Positions 1-10,205 of a stretch of 64,000 nucleotides of DNA are shown in pieces. Origin of the DNA: Cyclobacteriaceae bacterium (lineage in GTDB: Bacteria; Bacteroidota; Bacteroidia; Cytophagales; Cyclobacteriaceae); NCBI GenBank assembly GCA_022841475.1, contig JALHRJ010000005.1, positions 87,070 to 151,069 of the forward strand. The letters are read 5' to 3'. The translations under genes were made by a program, and so were the position numbers. Numbering within the stretch: position 1 is the first letter of the stretch; every line of letters starts with the position of its first letter. The notes under the pieces are model-generated. The model did not search any database. It was given only the letters and a program-made list of their open reading frames with translations, and was not told the origin of the DNA.

Positions 1-136
1 GATTCGCAGGTTTCTTTCCCAGTGGGTCTCCCGCTGCGGGCACTCCGAGTTTTGACAGCCTAACCCTCTACTTTTGTTATCGTGCACTCGGTAATTGACG
101 GGTTCACCAAAGAAACTTATCTAAATTAACTCTCGA

Positions 137-277
137 TTACGTAAGCTTTACTAAAATGAATTTGTTGTAATGTTTACTGCTAATAGTCAGCCAAGCCATG
201 TACAATACCTGAAATCCCATTCTTGTAGTGGCTTTATCCGTAAAATTTTGGGCGAGTTTGCTAATAAAATCCGCCAT
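137..277 (-). CDS. Possible 46-residue microprotein, unknown function
   Basis: This short reading frame on the minus strand begins with MADFISK and ends with FILVKLT. It has an amphipathic middle and no clear membrane segment. A -7 box TAtcTTTG lies 36 bases upstream (314-321 on the plus strand) with a TTTG 23 bases further on, which is what a Bacteroidota promoter looks like. I do not recognise the sequence. Without homologues it could be a chance frame; the promoter match is the main support. Confidence 0.3.
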   Translation of the reverse strand: MADFISKLAQNFTDKATTRMGFQVLYMAWLTISSKHYNKFILVKLT

Positions 278-313
278 TGAGCCCTGCACATTCTTTTTAA
301 GTTTGTATTTTAG

Positions 314-348
314 CAAAGATAGGGGCTTCCTTTTAGCCCTCCCACAAA
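314..348 (-). promoter_or_regulatory. Candidate Bacteroidota promoter (TTTG-N23-TAtcTTTG)
   Basis: On the minus strand TTTG (345-348) and TAtcTTTG (314-321) match the -33 and -7 consensus, though the 23-base spacing is at the long end. It points to the small frame at 137-277. Confidence 0.35.
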
Positions 349-363
349 CTCCTGAATGACTGC

Positions 364-1851
364 ATGCACCAGATTTTCGTAAAGAACTTTTTAAGAACCA
401 TTACTGCCATTACTTTATGGGTCTTTTTTATTGGCTTCGGGTTTTACTCAGCAAATGCGCAGGATAAACAAGCATCCATTTCGACTCAGAAACGTGAGAC
501 CATCAGCGATTACATTTTTCTGGGCGATCATGGGTTTGTCCTTTCTACTACGCGGTTGGAAACCGGTATTTATATGCCTCACTCCATTTTTTACTTTTCT
601 CCTTCCCTGGAGCTAATCTGGAAAAAAGAATTTAAAGACAAACAGCAGTATGCCAATCGCGACAAATACTTGGTTGCTTCACCTCATGGTTCATTCACTT
701 ATTACCTTGAAATAGCAAGTCCTGCAGGTGGCAATTTTAATAAGAAGAACCACGACATACTCCAGATAAAGAAAGACGGAACTGAAAAGCGATTTGAACT
801 GGAGTCTTCCGATGCCTACGGACAAAACCTGCAAACTATTTTCAGTGATGAAAATTACCTGTATTATCTTGCTACTGAAAACGGTCACGAACGCCACGAC
901 AAAAAGAAAACAACCGAAAAACTTATCCTCAACCGGTTTGATCATGAGCAGCACAAACATCAACGTTTTGTGATTGATCTTCCCGTCATCGCAGAAGGAG
1001 AGAACACCACCTTCTGGCAATTCGTATCAAACACTGAAACTGAAATTCTGCTTGTATCAAAAGCCATGGATATTCCATTAGGCAAAGCGATGTATGATGT
1101 GGCCACCGTCTCACCTGAAGGTAAAGTACTTTCTGTAAAAAAAATATCCGTCAGCCTGCAGAAGAAGTTCACGCGGCCCGCTAGTGATATTGCTTCTCCC
1201 GGGTGGCGGTCTACAGCTACTACAGACCTCAGTTCGTCCAGTACTACGCATACACTTAATGGCTCAAGCCAAACCATTACCGTTGTTACGCCAGGTGGTT
1301 ATGGCAATCTGAAGTTTGATCCTGCAACGAATGGATTTTATGTTTATGGTTTGCTGGGGCCGATCCCCTTTAGAAAAATTTCACCCTTATACGAAGGCTT
1401 TTATATCGTACATCTTGATAAGGACGGCAAGGAACAATGGCGGGTGCAACATACCGGCCCTGCAGAATTGGTTAACAATGGGACTTTCAGCAAACATGGT
1501 CGTCCAGCTGACCGGTGGATTTCGTTGAATTTCTTGCCCAACCATGGACTCAATTTTATAATCGGGTTCGGGGATAATATCGTTGAGTATGAAGTCGCTT
1601 CAGGGGGTACAGTAGCAGGTCACAAAATGTTGCGTGATATAAAAAATGTTGGTAATCGCAACAACCAGGAGGCATTTCCTTTCAGTGCATCGGGTGAGTT
1701 TAAATCATACGATTTTGTGCATAAACTTATCGCAAAGAAGACGCCAGCCACCGGGTATCTTGGAACGGTGTTTACTTCTGGAGAAGTGATCATTGAGAAT
1801 AATGAACGGGAAGGAGACATTAAGTTGTACTATTTCAAACGTTCACCATAA
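364..1851 (+). CDS. Secreted protein of unknown function (495 aa)
   Basis: The protein starts with a typical Sec signal peptide: a basic stretch, a hydrophobic core near residues 12-28 and a likely cleavage site after SANA at about residue 32. The mature part contains repeated blocks of alternating polar and hydrophobic residues (for example around residues 50-75, 150-170 and 320-360), suggesting a beta-rich, possibly propeller-like fold. There is no enzyme motif that I recognise. It stands alone: the gene on its left edge is unclear and the next gene is convergent after a 440-base gap. The ATG at 364 gives the intact signal peptide. Confidence 0.75.
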   Translation: MHQIFVKNFLRTITAITLWVFFIGFGFYSANAQDKQASISTQKRETISDYIFLGDHGFVLSTTRLETGIYMPHSIFYFSPSLELIWKKEFKDKQQYANRDKYLVASPHGSFTYYLEIASPAGGNFNKKNHDILQIKKDGTEKRFELESSDAYGQNLQTIFSDENYLYYLATENGHERHDKKKTTEKLILNRFDHEQHKHQRFVIDLPVIAEGENTTFWQFVSNTETEILLVSKAMDIPLGKAMYDVATVSPEGKVLSVKKISVSLQKKFTRPASDIASPGWRSTATTDLSSSSTTHTLNGSSQTITVVTPGGYGNLKFDPATNGFYVYGLLGPIPFRKISPLYEGFYIVHLDKDGKEQWRVQHTGPAELVNNGTFSKHGRPADRWISLNFLPNHGLNFIIGFGDNIVEYEVASGGTVAGHKMLRDIKNVGNRNNQEAFPFSASGEFKSYDFVHKLIAKKTPATGYLGTVFTSGEVIIENNEREGDIKLYYFKRSP

Positions 1852-2291
1852 GTGCTACCCCTTAAACAATCTTACTTTCCCTACCAACCCCTGCTTTGTT
1901 TTGGGGTTGCAAAAAGTAGAATCTAACACTGAGTCCATCTTAACGATAGCATTGCTTACCGCCTAGTAAAGATTAGACGTGGTTAGTAAGTCGTCAGCCT
2001 TTCAATTTTGTTTCGATAAGATTACATTTATCAATCACCAACTTGACACTGTTCATTATAGAAGTTAAATCAATTAGGGTGATCTATTCATGGAACCGAT
2101 CAAACTCAAGTTCAACCTCGATGGTTAATTTACAGTGGTCGAAAAGCCTTTCGCTGTTAACTTCTATCTAGATGCTTAATGAGTTTTGAATCCTATACAT
2201 GCTAATAACAAAGAAGGTAACAATCAATGAGGCCGAATAAAATTAATCAAGGAAGCCGTTAAATTGGGCTTTAAAAACTCTTCAAATAAGC
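1852..2291. other. Intergenic gap with no supported gene
   Basis: This 440-base, A/T-rich gap lies between two convergent genes. The only structure I see is a 7-base-pair inverted repeat, caacccc (1885-1891) with ggggttg (1903-1909), 34 bases after the stop of the upstream gene. It has no following T tract, so it is at best a weak terminator. No open frame, RNA gene or repeat unit could be supported. Confidence 0.5.
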
Positions 2292-4475
2292 TTACTTCAC
2301 TACAGCCGGTGCGGGTTCAGAATGTTTTGCGTACCGTTCAAAAAACTCAATCACACGCAACAGATGATCCATCATTCTTCCGGGGTTGCCGCTACGTGTT
2401 AGTTCATGTCCTTCCTTCGGATAACGAATGTATTCCACCGGCTTGTTCAAAATCTTTAAACTCTTGTAGAGTGTTTCAGACTGAATCACGCCAGTCCTTA
2501 AATCCTGATCGCCATGAATTATTAAAAGTGGGGTATTGATTTTATCCACATAGGTAAGTGGAGATTCAGAATCTAATAATGCTTTCGTTTCTTTTTGCCA
2601 TGGGTAGCCACCAAAATGATCAGGCACCAAGCGCCAGGCATTGCCTTCGCCCATAAAGGTTGTTAACTCATAAACTCCACGTTGGGCGTTGGCAGCTTTA
2701 AAGCGATTGTCGTGGCCAACGATCCAGGCCACCATGTAACCCGCGTAGCTTCCGCCTTCAACAAACAACTGATCTTTGTCAATCCAGTCATGTTGCTTCA
2801 TGGCCTCATCTAACGAAGCGAGAATATCACCAGCGGGACCATTACCCCAATCTCTAAAATTTCCTTTCTTAAACTTATCGCCATAGCCACCACTACCGCG
2901 TGGGTTGCAATACACGAGTCCATAACCCCAACTATTTTCAAGCTGATATTCGTGCCACATAGAAAATGCGCCCGGACCCCACATGGCGGATGGCCCGCCA
3001 TGAATATTTAGAATGGTTGGATATTTTGTTCCGTCTTTTTTACCAACAGGCTCTTGCACCCAATATTGAATCTTTGTTCCATCAGGTCGGGTGAACCAAT
3101 ACTCTTTCGGATAACTGATGGCTTTGTCTTTCAACCAACCTTCGTTGAGTTGAGTAAGTTGTCGCGTTGATTTTTCCTTGAGATTAAGAAGGAGAACTTC
3201 CCAGGGATTTCTGGTTTCAGTAAGAGCATATACTACTTTGTCACCGCGTACATCAAAGTCATTTACACCGTTGTCGTTTCCAAGAATTTTTGTGATGGCT
3301 CCCCCTTTTGAAAGCACACTGTAAAGTGGGATGTCACCTTCTGTTTGTGAAGAGAAGAAAATGGTTTTACTATCGGCAGACCAAACCGTGCCACCGATAT
3401 CTCGATCTAATGATGCCGTAAGAATAGCTGGCTTGCCTCCGGTTGCCGAAACTACTGCCAATTGATTTTGTGTGGCATGTCGGTTTTCGATAGCTGTTGC
3501 ATAAAATGAAATTTGTGAACCATCGGGAGAGAATGTGGGATTTGAAACACTATATCCCGGCCACGTTAAAAATTCTTTTGCAGCTTTTGTGGCAACATCA
3601 ATCAACCAAAGATCATTATTCTGTTCCCGATCGGGATGAATTTTGTAAACCTTTGAATGACAAATAATACTTTTGCCATCGGGCGACCAATCAGCAGATT
3701 GAAAATCCTGAAACCCTTGCGTGAGTTGAATATCCTTCTCTTCAGAAGTAACAGTTTTTACAAAAAGATGCGTAAAACTTTCTTCGGGCTGAAGATTCAA
3801 TTCACCTTGTAAATCCTGCCGCACTAGAACGCGAGGGTTATTTTCAAACGAATTTTTTGCAAGCCAGGCACGCACCTCTTCCAGCGATCCATCGGGGCTG
3901 GTAGTAACTTTCTTGCGCTCGTCTGCTTTCAATGCTTTGAAGTTAGGTTCATCACCTTGTGTGCGCCCGGGACGCTCGTAGCTCCACGGAGTTTTTCCTT
4001 CAATCGCTGAAAATGGAATACTTGCTGAATATAAAATCTTTTTTCCATCGGGAGACCAACGCGGGTTGCTGACATTATATTCTGATTTAGTTATCACATG
4101 TGCCTCGCCACCACTTAGTGGCAACAGCCATAGTTGCGAACGTTCGCCATCGATGCGAACGAAAAGAAGTTGCTTTCCATCCGGAGACCATTGCGGCTGG
4201 CCATCATTTTTATCTCCGAATGTTAATTGAACCGGATCACTTTTGGTAATGAGATCAAGTAAATAGAGATGGCGTGTGTAGTAATAGTCATTTTCATTTT
4301 TAACTGCCTTGCGGGTAACCACGGTTACTGCTTTCGAGCCATCGGGTGAGATTTGAATTTGATTGGCGGTGGCAATCTTCATCAGGTCGGACGCTACAAT
4401 TGGTTTTTTGGTTTGACTAACCGCAGCGACACTAAAAAGCAACAGGACAAAGAGAACATGAAGTCTTCTGTTCAT
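2292..4475 (-). CDS. S9 family prolyl oligopeptidase-type serine peptidase
   Basis: This is a 727-residue exported peptidase. Residues 1-20 form a signal peptide ending in AVSQ. An N-terminal beta-propeller of TolB/PD40-like repeats follows, each with a WSPDGK or SPDG signature (about residues 30-430). The C-terminal alpha/beta hydrolase domain carries the nucleophile in GGSYAGYM (Ser576), the acid in HGDQDLRTG (about 653) and the histidine in KEGHELTRSG (about 690). The family cleaves dipeptides or oligopeptides, often after proline, in the periplasm. The gene lies 41 bases after GH3 on the same strand and may be read from it. Confidence 0.93.
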   Translation of the reverse strand: MNRRLHVLFVLLLFSVAAVSQTKKPIVASDLMKIATANQIQISPDGSKAVTVVTRKAVKNENDYYYTRHLYLLDLITKSDPVQLTFGDKNDGQPQWSPDGKQLLFVRIDGERSQLWLLPLSGGEAHVITKSEYNVSNPRWSPDGKKILYSASIPFSAIEGKTPWSYERPGRTQGDEPNFKALKADERKKVTTSPDGSLEEVRAWLAKNSFENNPRVLVRQDLQGELNLQPEESFTHLFVKTVTSEEKDIQLTQGFQDFQSADWSPDGKSIICHSKVYKIHPDREQNNDLWLIDVATKAAKEFLTWPGYSVSNPTFSPDGSQISFYATAIENRHATQNQLAVVSATGGKPAILTASLDRDIGGTVWSADSKTIFFSSQTEGDIPLYSVLSKGGAITKILGNDNGVNDFDVRGDKVVYALTETRNPWEVLLLNLKEKSTRQLTQLNEGWLKDKAISYPKEYWFTRPDGTKIQYWVQEPVGKKDGTKYPTILNIHGGPSAMWGPGAFSMWHEYQLENSWGYGLVYCNPRGSGGYGDKFKKGNFRDWGNGPAGDILASLDEAMKQHDWIDKDQLFVEGGSYAGYMVAWIVGHDNRFKAANAQRGVYELTTFMGEGNAWRLVPDHFGGYPWQKETKALLDSESPLTYVDKINTPLLIIHGDQDLRTGVIQSETLYKSLKILNKPVEYIRYPKEGHELTRSGNPGRMMDHLLRVIEFFERYAKHSEPAPAVVK

Positions 4476-4516
4476 ACAAGGAAAATTTTAGTTGATTTTA
4501 AAACTTTGAAAAGTTA

Positions 4517-6040
4517 TCAGACCGCGGCAACCATTGCAAGAATGTCATCAACAAACTCACGGGAATTACTTAAGCGGGGCACTTTGTTCTGGCCACCTAA
4601 TTTCCCGCGCTTTTTCATCCAATTATAAAAGGTGCCTTCGGCCACAGAATGTACAGTCGGTGCGATCAAGGCGAGGTCGAGTGTTCGCTTGGCATCGTAG
4701 TCTGAATTAATTTTGCGCAGGGTATCATCCAGGGTGTGAATAAACTCATTCATGTCGCGGGGATAGGTTCTGAATTCTATGATCCATTCATGACCTCCGC
4801 GTTTCGATTTTTCGAGATAGATGGGGGCTGCTGTAAAATTATCGATCACCGCTCCGGTCTGTTCGCACGCACGAGTGATAGCTGTTTCGGCATTTTCAAT
4901 AATTACCTCCTCACCAAATGCATTGATAAAATGTTTGGTGCGTCCTGAAATGCGTATGCGATAAGGTGCAATGCTAGTAAACTTGATGGTGTCACCAATG
5001 TTGTAACGCCAAAGGCCTGCATTAGTGGTGATTACCATGGCATAATTCTTTCCAATTTCCACATCGGCTAATGAAATTGCATCAGGATATTCTTTGTCCC
5101 ATTCTTCGGCAGGAATAAATTCATAAAACACTCCGTAGTCGAGCATGAGCAAAAGGTCTTCAGAGTCTTTTTGATCCTGAATGCCGAAAAATCCCTCACT
5201 GGCGTTGTAGGTTTCCCAGTATCGCATTTGGTCACCGGGGATGATTGATTTAAAAAGATTGCGGTAGGGTTTAAAAGCAACCGCCCCATGAAAAAATACT
5301 TCCAGATTGGGCCAGACTTCCAGAACGGAACTCTTTTTCTCCATCTCTAAAATATATTGGAGCAAAAGGACAGTCCAGGTGGGCACACCGGCAATGTTGG
5401 TTACATTAACACCTATAGTTTCGCGCGCAAGCCGTTCAATTTTGTCTTCCCAGTTATTCATGAGCGCCACTTCTAAACTAGGCGTTCGAATAAACTGCGC
5501 CCAGGGCGGCAGGTTTTGCATGATCACCGCTGACACATCTCCATATTGGCTGGAAGCAGTAGGATCAAATTCATTTATCTGAGAACTGCCACCCACCCCA
5601 AGGCCCTTGCCTGAAAAGATCTGCGTGTCAGGATAATTGTTGACGTAGATGGAAAGTAAATCTTTTCCGCCCTTAAAATGCGATTCCTCTAAAGCCTCGG
5701 CAGTTACAGGAATAAACTTACTTCGGGCGTTGGTAGTGCCACTCGATTTAGCGAACCATTTTACTTCGGAAGGCCACAAGATACTTTGTTCACCGTGCAC
5801 GAGGCGGTCGATGTAGGGAAAGAGTTGTTCGTAGGTATGAACGGGTACGCGTCTTTTGTAATCTTCATAATTGATAAGATCATCAAAGGCATACTTCTGG
5901 CCAAATTCTGTATAACGGGCTATACTTAGTAAGCGCCTTAAAACTTCATCCTGCACATCGTGGGGGTATTTCATGAAAAGCTCAATCTGGTGGATTCGCT
6001 TTCTCATGACCCAGGTAAGAATGGAGTTTAAGATTTGCAT
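4517..6040 (-). CDS. GH3 auxin-responsive promoter family acyl-adenylating enzyme
   Basis: The 507-residue protein carries the ATP/AMP-binding motif SSGTTNARSKFIPV (SSGTT at 99-103), a second motif YNASEGFFG near residue 280 and LWRYNIGDTIKF near 343, all hallmarks of the GH3 branch of the ANL adenylating superfamily. Plant GH3 enzymes join amino acids to jasmonate or auxin. The substrate of the Bacteroidota members is not known to me, so acyl acid-amido synthetase is family-based. It lies downstream of recJ, lptB and two small exported proteins on the same strand. The cytoplasmic location follows from the absence of a signal peptide. Confidence 0.9.
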   Translation of the reverse strand: MQILNSILTWVMRKRIHQIELFMKYPHDVQDEVLRRLLSIARYTEFGQKYAFDDLINYEDYKRRVPVHTYEQLFPYIDRLVHGEQSILWPSEVKWFAKSSGTTNARSKFIPVTAEALEESHFKGGKDLLSIYVNNYPDTQIFSGKGLGVGGSSQINEFDPTASSQYGDVSAVIMQNLPPWAQFIRTPSLEVALMNNWEDKIERLARETIGVNVTNIAGVPTWTVLLLQYILEMEKKSSVLEVWPNLEVFFHGAVAFKPYRNLFKSIIPGDQMRYWETYNASEGFFGIQDQKDSEDLLLMLDYGVFYEFIPAEEWDKEYPDAISLADVEIGKNYAMVITTNAGLWRYNIGDTIKFTSIAPYRIRISGRTKHFINAFGEEVIIENAETAITRACEQTGAVIDNFTAAPIYLEKSKRGGHEWIIEFRTYPRDMNEFIHTLDDTLRKINSDYDAKRTLDLALIAPTVHSVAEGTFYNWMKKRGKLGGQNKVPRLSNSREFVDDILAMVAAV

Positions 6041-6088
6041 AGCAGGAGTTCAAAAATACGGGGCACGCACACGATTACCAAAATGTAT

Positions 6089-6376
6089 TTATGAATCGCT
6101 ATTGATTCTATTAGTTGGTAATATTTGATCAGCGAAGTCGAAAAATTTTAAGGCTAGTATTAGCGTTGATGCGGCCGGGTTGCCAAACTGTTGAACCAAG
6201 GTATTATAGTAATTGTCGAGAAAGGTTGAGTCTGTCGTCCACGGAAAAGAATTGTATTCGGCCTCGGTAAGGGTATTGGCAAGTAAAGGATTAAACTCAT
6301 CAATAACATTGCAACTTTGGGCAAGCACAAAATTGCTTTTAGAAAAAATAATAAAGCAAAGCAGTAATTTTTTCAT
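6089..6376 (-). CDS. Small secreted protein of unknown function (95 aa)
   Basis: The frame codes for a signal peptide (MKKLLLCFIIFSKSNFVLAQ, cleavage after LAQ or AQS) and about 75 mature residues with no recognised domain. Its ATG overlaps the stop of the lipoprotein gene upstream by four bases, so the two are almost certainly cotranscribed and probably translationally coupled. Function is unknown. GH3 follows 48 bases downstream on the same strand. Confidence 0.65.
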   Translation of the reverse strand: MKKLLLCFIIFSKSNFVLAQSCNVIDEFNPLLANTLTEAEYNSFPWTTDSTFLDNYYNTLVQQFGNPAASTLILALKFFDFADQILPTNRINSDS

Positions 6377-6888
6377 ATTGATTTTTTAAAGGTTTGATAT
6401 TGAATCCTATTTCTGCTCCCGGTACTAATACCAGAACCCGAAGTATTCAATTTTCCATTGAAAAACACTTCAACTTGCTTAAAGTCGGGCGATGGGCAAG
6501 GTCCTTCCTCCAGTGTGAACTCAATTCGGATGGTGTCGGTATCAAACCTGTTTAAATACAGGTAAAATGATTTTGAAACTTTTTTTGTCAGGCCGGCAAG
6601 ATCATCCGGATCAGTAAGGCATTTAAACCAGGTGCGCCCGTCCTGATAAATTTGTAAAGTAGATTCCTTGGTTAAGTCTTCGCGCAATAACTTTACTGTA
6701 TCGCGATTGTATGGGCCGTTGAATAAGTTAAGCAGGTTTTCTCCGGTTGCTTCATTTTCCAAATCAAAAAATAACCCAGAGTCAAATACGTTCGTTGAAT
6801 TCGGCCCGGAAGGGCATCTTTCACATGATGAGAGTAAATGCAGGCTCACTAGTAGAAAAAATACAATTGCGGTAGTGATTGCTTTCAT
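6373..6888 (-). CDS. Putative lipoprotein of unknown function (171 aa)
   Basis: The N-terminus has a hydrophobic stretch followed by a lipobox LLSSC (Cys at about 22), then CERCPSG, so it should be lipidated and surface- or periplasm-facing. The remainder is beta-rich, with no family that I recognise. It overlaps the next small secreted protein gene by four bases and follows lptB after 53 bases on the same strand. Confidence 0.7.
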   Translation of the reverse strand: MKAITTAIVFFLLVSLHLLSSCERCPSGPNSTNVFDSGLFFDLENEATGENLLNLFNGPYNRDTVKLLREDLTKESTLQIYQDGRTWFKCLTDPDDLAGLTKKVSKSFYLYLNRFDTDTIRIEFTLEEGPCPSPDFKQVEVFFNGKLNTSGSGISTGSRNRIQYQTFKKSI

Positions 6889-6941
6889 AGGTGAGTTGTA
6901 ATCTTATATAATTAAGAAATAATTCCATAATTTTTCTTTGT

Positions 6942-7682
6942 CTAGTTAGCCACATTTGATTTGCGGAGTTGAAAGTTTTGCCCAAGATAAACTTTGCGCA
7001 CCAATGGATCGTTGGCCAGTTCTTCGGAAGTGCCGGCTTTAAATAGTTTTCCTTCTACCATTAAATACGCGCGATCGGTTATGGAAAGGGTTTCGTCTAC
7101 ATTATGATCGGTAATCAGGATGCCAATGTTTTTCTTCTTCAAGCGCGATACAATACCCTGAATTTCTTCTACCGCAATGGGATCCACCCCGGCAAAGGGT
7201 TCATCTAATAATACAAACTTGGGGTCTACAGCCAGTGCGCGGGCTATCTCAGTTCTTCTTCGCTCGCCTCCGGAGAGTACCATGCCCAGATTTTTACGCA
7301 CATGGGTAAGACTGAATTCTTCGAGCAACTTCTCCACCTTTTCTTTTCTTTCCTTCTTGGGCATATTACGCATCTCGAGCGGGGCCAAGAGATTCTCCTC
7401 TACTGTTAGACTTCTGAATACAGAAGCTTCCTGTGCTAAATAGCCAATGCCACGTTTGGCACGTTGATACATGGGTAGATCCGTAATGTTTTCCTGATCA
7501 AGAAAGATGGTGCCTTCGTTGGGCTTTATAAGACCCACGATCATATAGAAACTGGTAGTTTTTCCAGCACCATTGGGTCCTAACAAGCCAACAATTTCAC
7601 CCTGCTCTACCTGCACGGAAACGTTATTGACAACCGTGCGTTTTTTATATCTCTTGATCAGGTTTTCGGCTCGCAGAAACAT
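6942..7682 (-). CDS. lptB: LPS export ABC transporter ATP-binding protein LptB
   Basis: This is the ATPase that powers lipopolysaccharide extraction from the inner membrane through LptFG. Walker A (GPNGAGKTT), the signature LSGGERRR and Walker B (FVLLDEP) are complete, and the [13 protein letters not shown] stretch after Walker B is typical of LptB. I chose the ATG at 7682 (protein starting MFLRAENL); the longer frame begins with a TTG at 7691 inside recJ. With this start it follows the recJ stop with only a single base between them. Length of about 246 residues is usual. Confidence 0.93.
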   Translation of the reverse strand: MFLRAENLIKRYKKRTVVNNVSVQVEQGEIVGLLGPNGAGKTTSFYMIVGLIKPNEGTIFLDQENITDLPMYQRAKRGIGYLAQEASVFRSLTVEENLLAPLEMRNMPKKERKEKVEKLLEEFSLTHVRKNLGMVLSGGERRRTEIARALAVDPKFVLLDEPFAGVDPIAVEEIQGIVSRLKKKNIGILITDHNVDETLSITDRAYLMVEGKLFKAGTSEELANDPLVRKVYLGQNFQLRKSNVAN

Positions 7683-7683
7683 G

Positions 7684-9384
7684 TTATTCAAATTTGAGGT
7701 CTTTAATTCGTATCTGGAGAGACGTTATTCCATTATAGGTATTTTCTTCCAGTGTAAAAGCAATCCGAAAATATTCGCCTGATGCGAGCCTTTCATAATG
7801 TTCCATCAGATCAAACGCCACGGCATTGAAGGTTGTATTGGTGCCTGCTTGTCCTGCTAAAAAGCGTAGATGCCTGTCTTTAAAACTAGAAAGAGAATCC
7901 ATCACAAAAATATTTCTGGCTTCAAATACTGGGTTCAGATTTTCAGGACCAAACGGAGCCATTTGCTTCAGCAAGGTGTTGAATTTAGTCGTGATCAAAT
8001 CAAACTTCACCGGTACATCAATTTCCACTACGGGTGTAAGCATTTCTTCTGTGAGAGCGGCCGAGGCAATTTGTTCAAAGCGTTGCTGAAAGGCTTGCAG
8101 GTTACTTCGATCGAGTGTAAGTCCAGCCGCATACTTATGGCCGCCATACTTTTCGAGCAGATCGCTACAACTGTCAATAGCTTTGTATAGATCAAAGTCT
8201 TTCACGCTGCGTGCAGAGCCGGTAATTTTATCATTGGATTCGGTAAGGATCACAGTGGGACGGTAATATTTCTCTACACACCGTGCAGCAACTATGCCAA
8301 TTACTCCTTTGTGCCAGGTTTCTTTAAAAAGAACCGTTGACTTTGCATTTCGAAGGGTCTCATTGCCTTCAATCATAGCAATTGCTTCTTCGGTTATGCT
8401 TAGATCAAACTCCCTGCGCAGGTCATTCTTGAGATTTATCTTTTCGGCAAGCTGATTTGCTCCTTCTTCATTTTCAGCAATCAGAAGTTCAACTGCCCCC
8501 CGTGCATGCGCCACCCGGCCAGCAGCATTGATGCGAGGCCCCAGTGTAAATACAATTCCGGAAATGTCCAGATCACTTTTTATGGCCGCGATATCTTTTA
8601 ACGCCTTAAGTCCGGGGCGAGGATTCTGATTAAGTTTTTGCAGTCCGAAATAAGCAAGTATTCTATTTTCTCCTATGATAGGAACAATATCCGAAGCAAT
8701 ACTCACCACCACAAGATCGAGATATTCATAAACTTCTTCTTCCTTCCGGAATTTTTGAGCAAACGCTTGAATAAGTTTGAAGCCCAGACCACATCCACTC
8801 AATTCCTGAAAGGGATAGTTGCAATCCTCACGTTTGGGGTCAAGCACAGCAACAGCATTGGGGATTTCTCCACCAGGCAGGTGATGATCGCAGATAATAA
8901 AATCAATTCCTTTATGCCGGGCCAGCGTAACCATGTCTGAAGCTTTAATACCCAGATCAAGCGCAATGATGAGGGAAAACTTATTTTCCTCAGCCCAGAT
9001 TATACCTGCTTCCGAAACACCATAACCTTCGGCATACCGATCGGGAATGTAAAAATCACAATGGGGATAAAACCTTTTAAGGTAACTATAGACCAATGCA
9101 ACCGCGGTTGTTCCATCAACATCATAATCACCGTAGATCAGAATTTTTTCATTTTGATCTATGGCAACTTTTAAACGTTGAACAGCATGATCCATATCTT
9201 TCAGTAGAAAGGGATCGTGCAATTGACTAAGCAATGGACGGAAGAAGTTCTTTGCGGTATCAAAGTCACGAATACCGCGCTGCCAAAGAACAGACGATAA
9301 ATGCGGATTTACATTGATGGAGTTACTAAGCGTTTCCACCTCTTCCGGGGTAGGTAATGGTTTGTATATCCATCGCTTTTGCAT
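7684..9384 (-). CDS. recJ: Single-stranded-DNA-specific exonuclease RecJ
   Basis: The 566-residue protein is a DHH-family 5'-3' exonuclease acting in recombination and repair. Motif I ([10 protein letters not shown], 85-94), the DHH motif (CDHH, 165-168), the [11 protein letters not shown] motif and the C-terminal DHHA1 signature [11 protein letters not shown] are all present, followed by an OB-like domain. Length is close to the E. coli enzyme. It starts 1 base after the collagen-like gene ends and runs straight into lptB. Confidence 0.95.
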   Translation of the reverse strand: MQKRWIYKPLPTPEEVETLSNSINVNPHLSSVLWQRGIRDFDTAKNFFRPLLSQLHDPFLLKDMDHAVQRLKVAIDQNEKILIYGDYDVDGTTAVALVYSYLKRFYPHCDFYIPDRYAEGYGVSEAGIIWAEENKFSLIIALDLGIKASDMVTLARHKGIDFIICDHHLPGGEIPNAVAVLDPKREDCNYPFQELSGCGLGFKLIQAFAQKFRKEEEVYEYLDLVVVSIASDIVPIIGENRILAYFGLQKLNQNPRPGLKALKDIAAIKSDLDISGIVFTLGPRINAAGRVAHARGAVELLIAENEEGANQLAEKINLKNDLRREFDLSITEEAIAMIEGNETLRNAKSTVLFKETWHKGVIGIVAARCVEKYYRPTVILTESNDKITGSARSVKDFDLYKAIDSCSDLLEKYGGHKYAAGLTLDRSNLQAFQQRFEQIASAALTEEMLTPVVEIDVPVKFDLITTKFNTLLKQMAPFGPENLNPVFEARNIFVMDSLSSFKDRHLRFLAGQAGTNTTFNAVAFDLMEHYERLASGEYFRIAFTLEENTYNGITSLQIRIKDLKFE

Positions 9385-9385
9385 A

Positions 9386-10165
9386 TTATTTTCGTTCGAA
9401 CTTTATCATTCCATTCTTTCCGGTCTCACCTTCTTCGCCATGAAATCCACGTTGCCCATTTTTTCCATCGCGCACTGGCCCCAAACCCGCTAAACCACCG
9501 CGCCCGGCTTCTCCGCCAATCCCACCAAAGCCGCCATAGTTTTTAATATGCAACCGGCTTCCAATCCAAACCTGATAATCCGGACAGCGAAGACAATTAA
9601 TAGTTAATGACCCTCCATCTCCCCCATGGCCACCGCGCGAACCACTACCTCCCGGGCCCCCATCTCCGCCCGCACAGACACGTGTTCCAGGGCCACCACC
9701 ACCACCTTGGCCGCCTTTGCCACCATCTCCACCATCTCCACCATTTAAATTTATTGTAAGAGATCCATTGATCTGAATGTCTTCTGAATAAATTAATAAG
9801 TTATTTGCACTACTGCCATCAAGCCCCATTTCACCGTCAAGGCCAGGGGCACCGGATCTGCAAGGACTTAACTGCTCAGGGCCATTAATTCCAACCGTTC
9901 CATCTTTACCTTTAGGGCCATAACCGATAATAGAACAGCCCACGCCAATGATAACTATTTTGGCATGAATGAAATTGTCTTTTTTGTCGTGGTTGAGAAT
10001 AATCTGTGACGAGTCGGCCATCACTAAAGTATCCACAACCAAAATATCAGAATTCTGAATAAAATACTTTTCGCCTTTCTTAAGAGAGAGTTTATCCAAT
10101 CTAATTTGCCCCAAAGCCGAGAACGCCAGACCAACACACAGAAAACAACACACTACTCGCACCAT
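9386..10165 (-). CDS. Secreted glycine-rich, collagen-like GXX repeat protein
   Basis: After a signal peptide ending near SALGQ the protein has a beta-rich segment and then, from about residue 85 to the C-terminus, dense glycine triplets (GxxGxx), including GGDGGDGGKGGQGG and EEGETGKNG near the end. Two CxxC-like cysteine positions (CPSCR-type and CLRC) interrupt the repeat. The ATG at 10165 is preferred: an upstream start at 10282 would overlap the neighbour's 3' end and its terminator. Collagen-like triplets suggest an extracellular, perhaps structural or adhesive role. Function is unknown. Confidence 0.8.
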   Translation of the reverse strand: MVRVVCCFLCVGLAFSALGQIRLDKLSLKKGEKYFIQNSDILVVDTLVMADSSQIILNHDKKDNFIHAKIVIIGVGCSIIGYGPKGKDGTVGINGPEQLSPCRSGAPGLDGEMGLDGSSANNLLIYSEDIQINGSLTINLNGGDGGDGGKGGQGGGGGPGTRVCAGGDGGPGGSGSRGGHGGDGGSLTINCLRCPDYQVWIGSRLHIKNYGGFGGIGGEAGRGGLAGLGPVRDGKNGQRGFHGEEGETGKNGMIKFERK

Positions 10166-10205
10166 CGGGCAAAAATAAGAATAGAAATGAGAAGGGATAA
10201 AAAAA

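Noticed and set aside
3..98. Open frame entering from the left edge (ends at TGA 96-98), slightly richer in GC
   Set aside because: Only 31 codons are visible, with no recognisable motif and other frames similarly plausible. It may be the end of a gene outside the window but cannot be supported.
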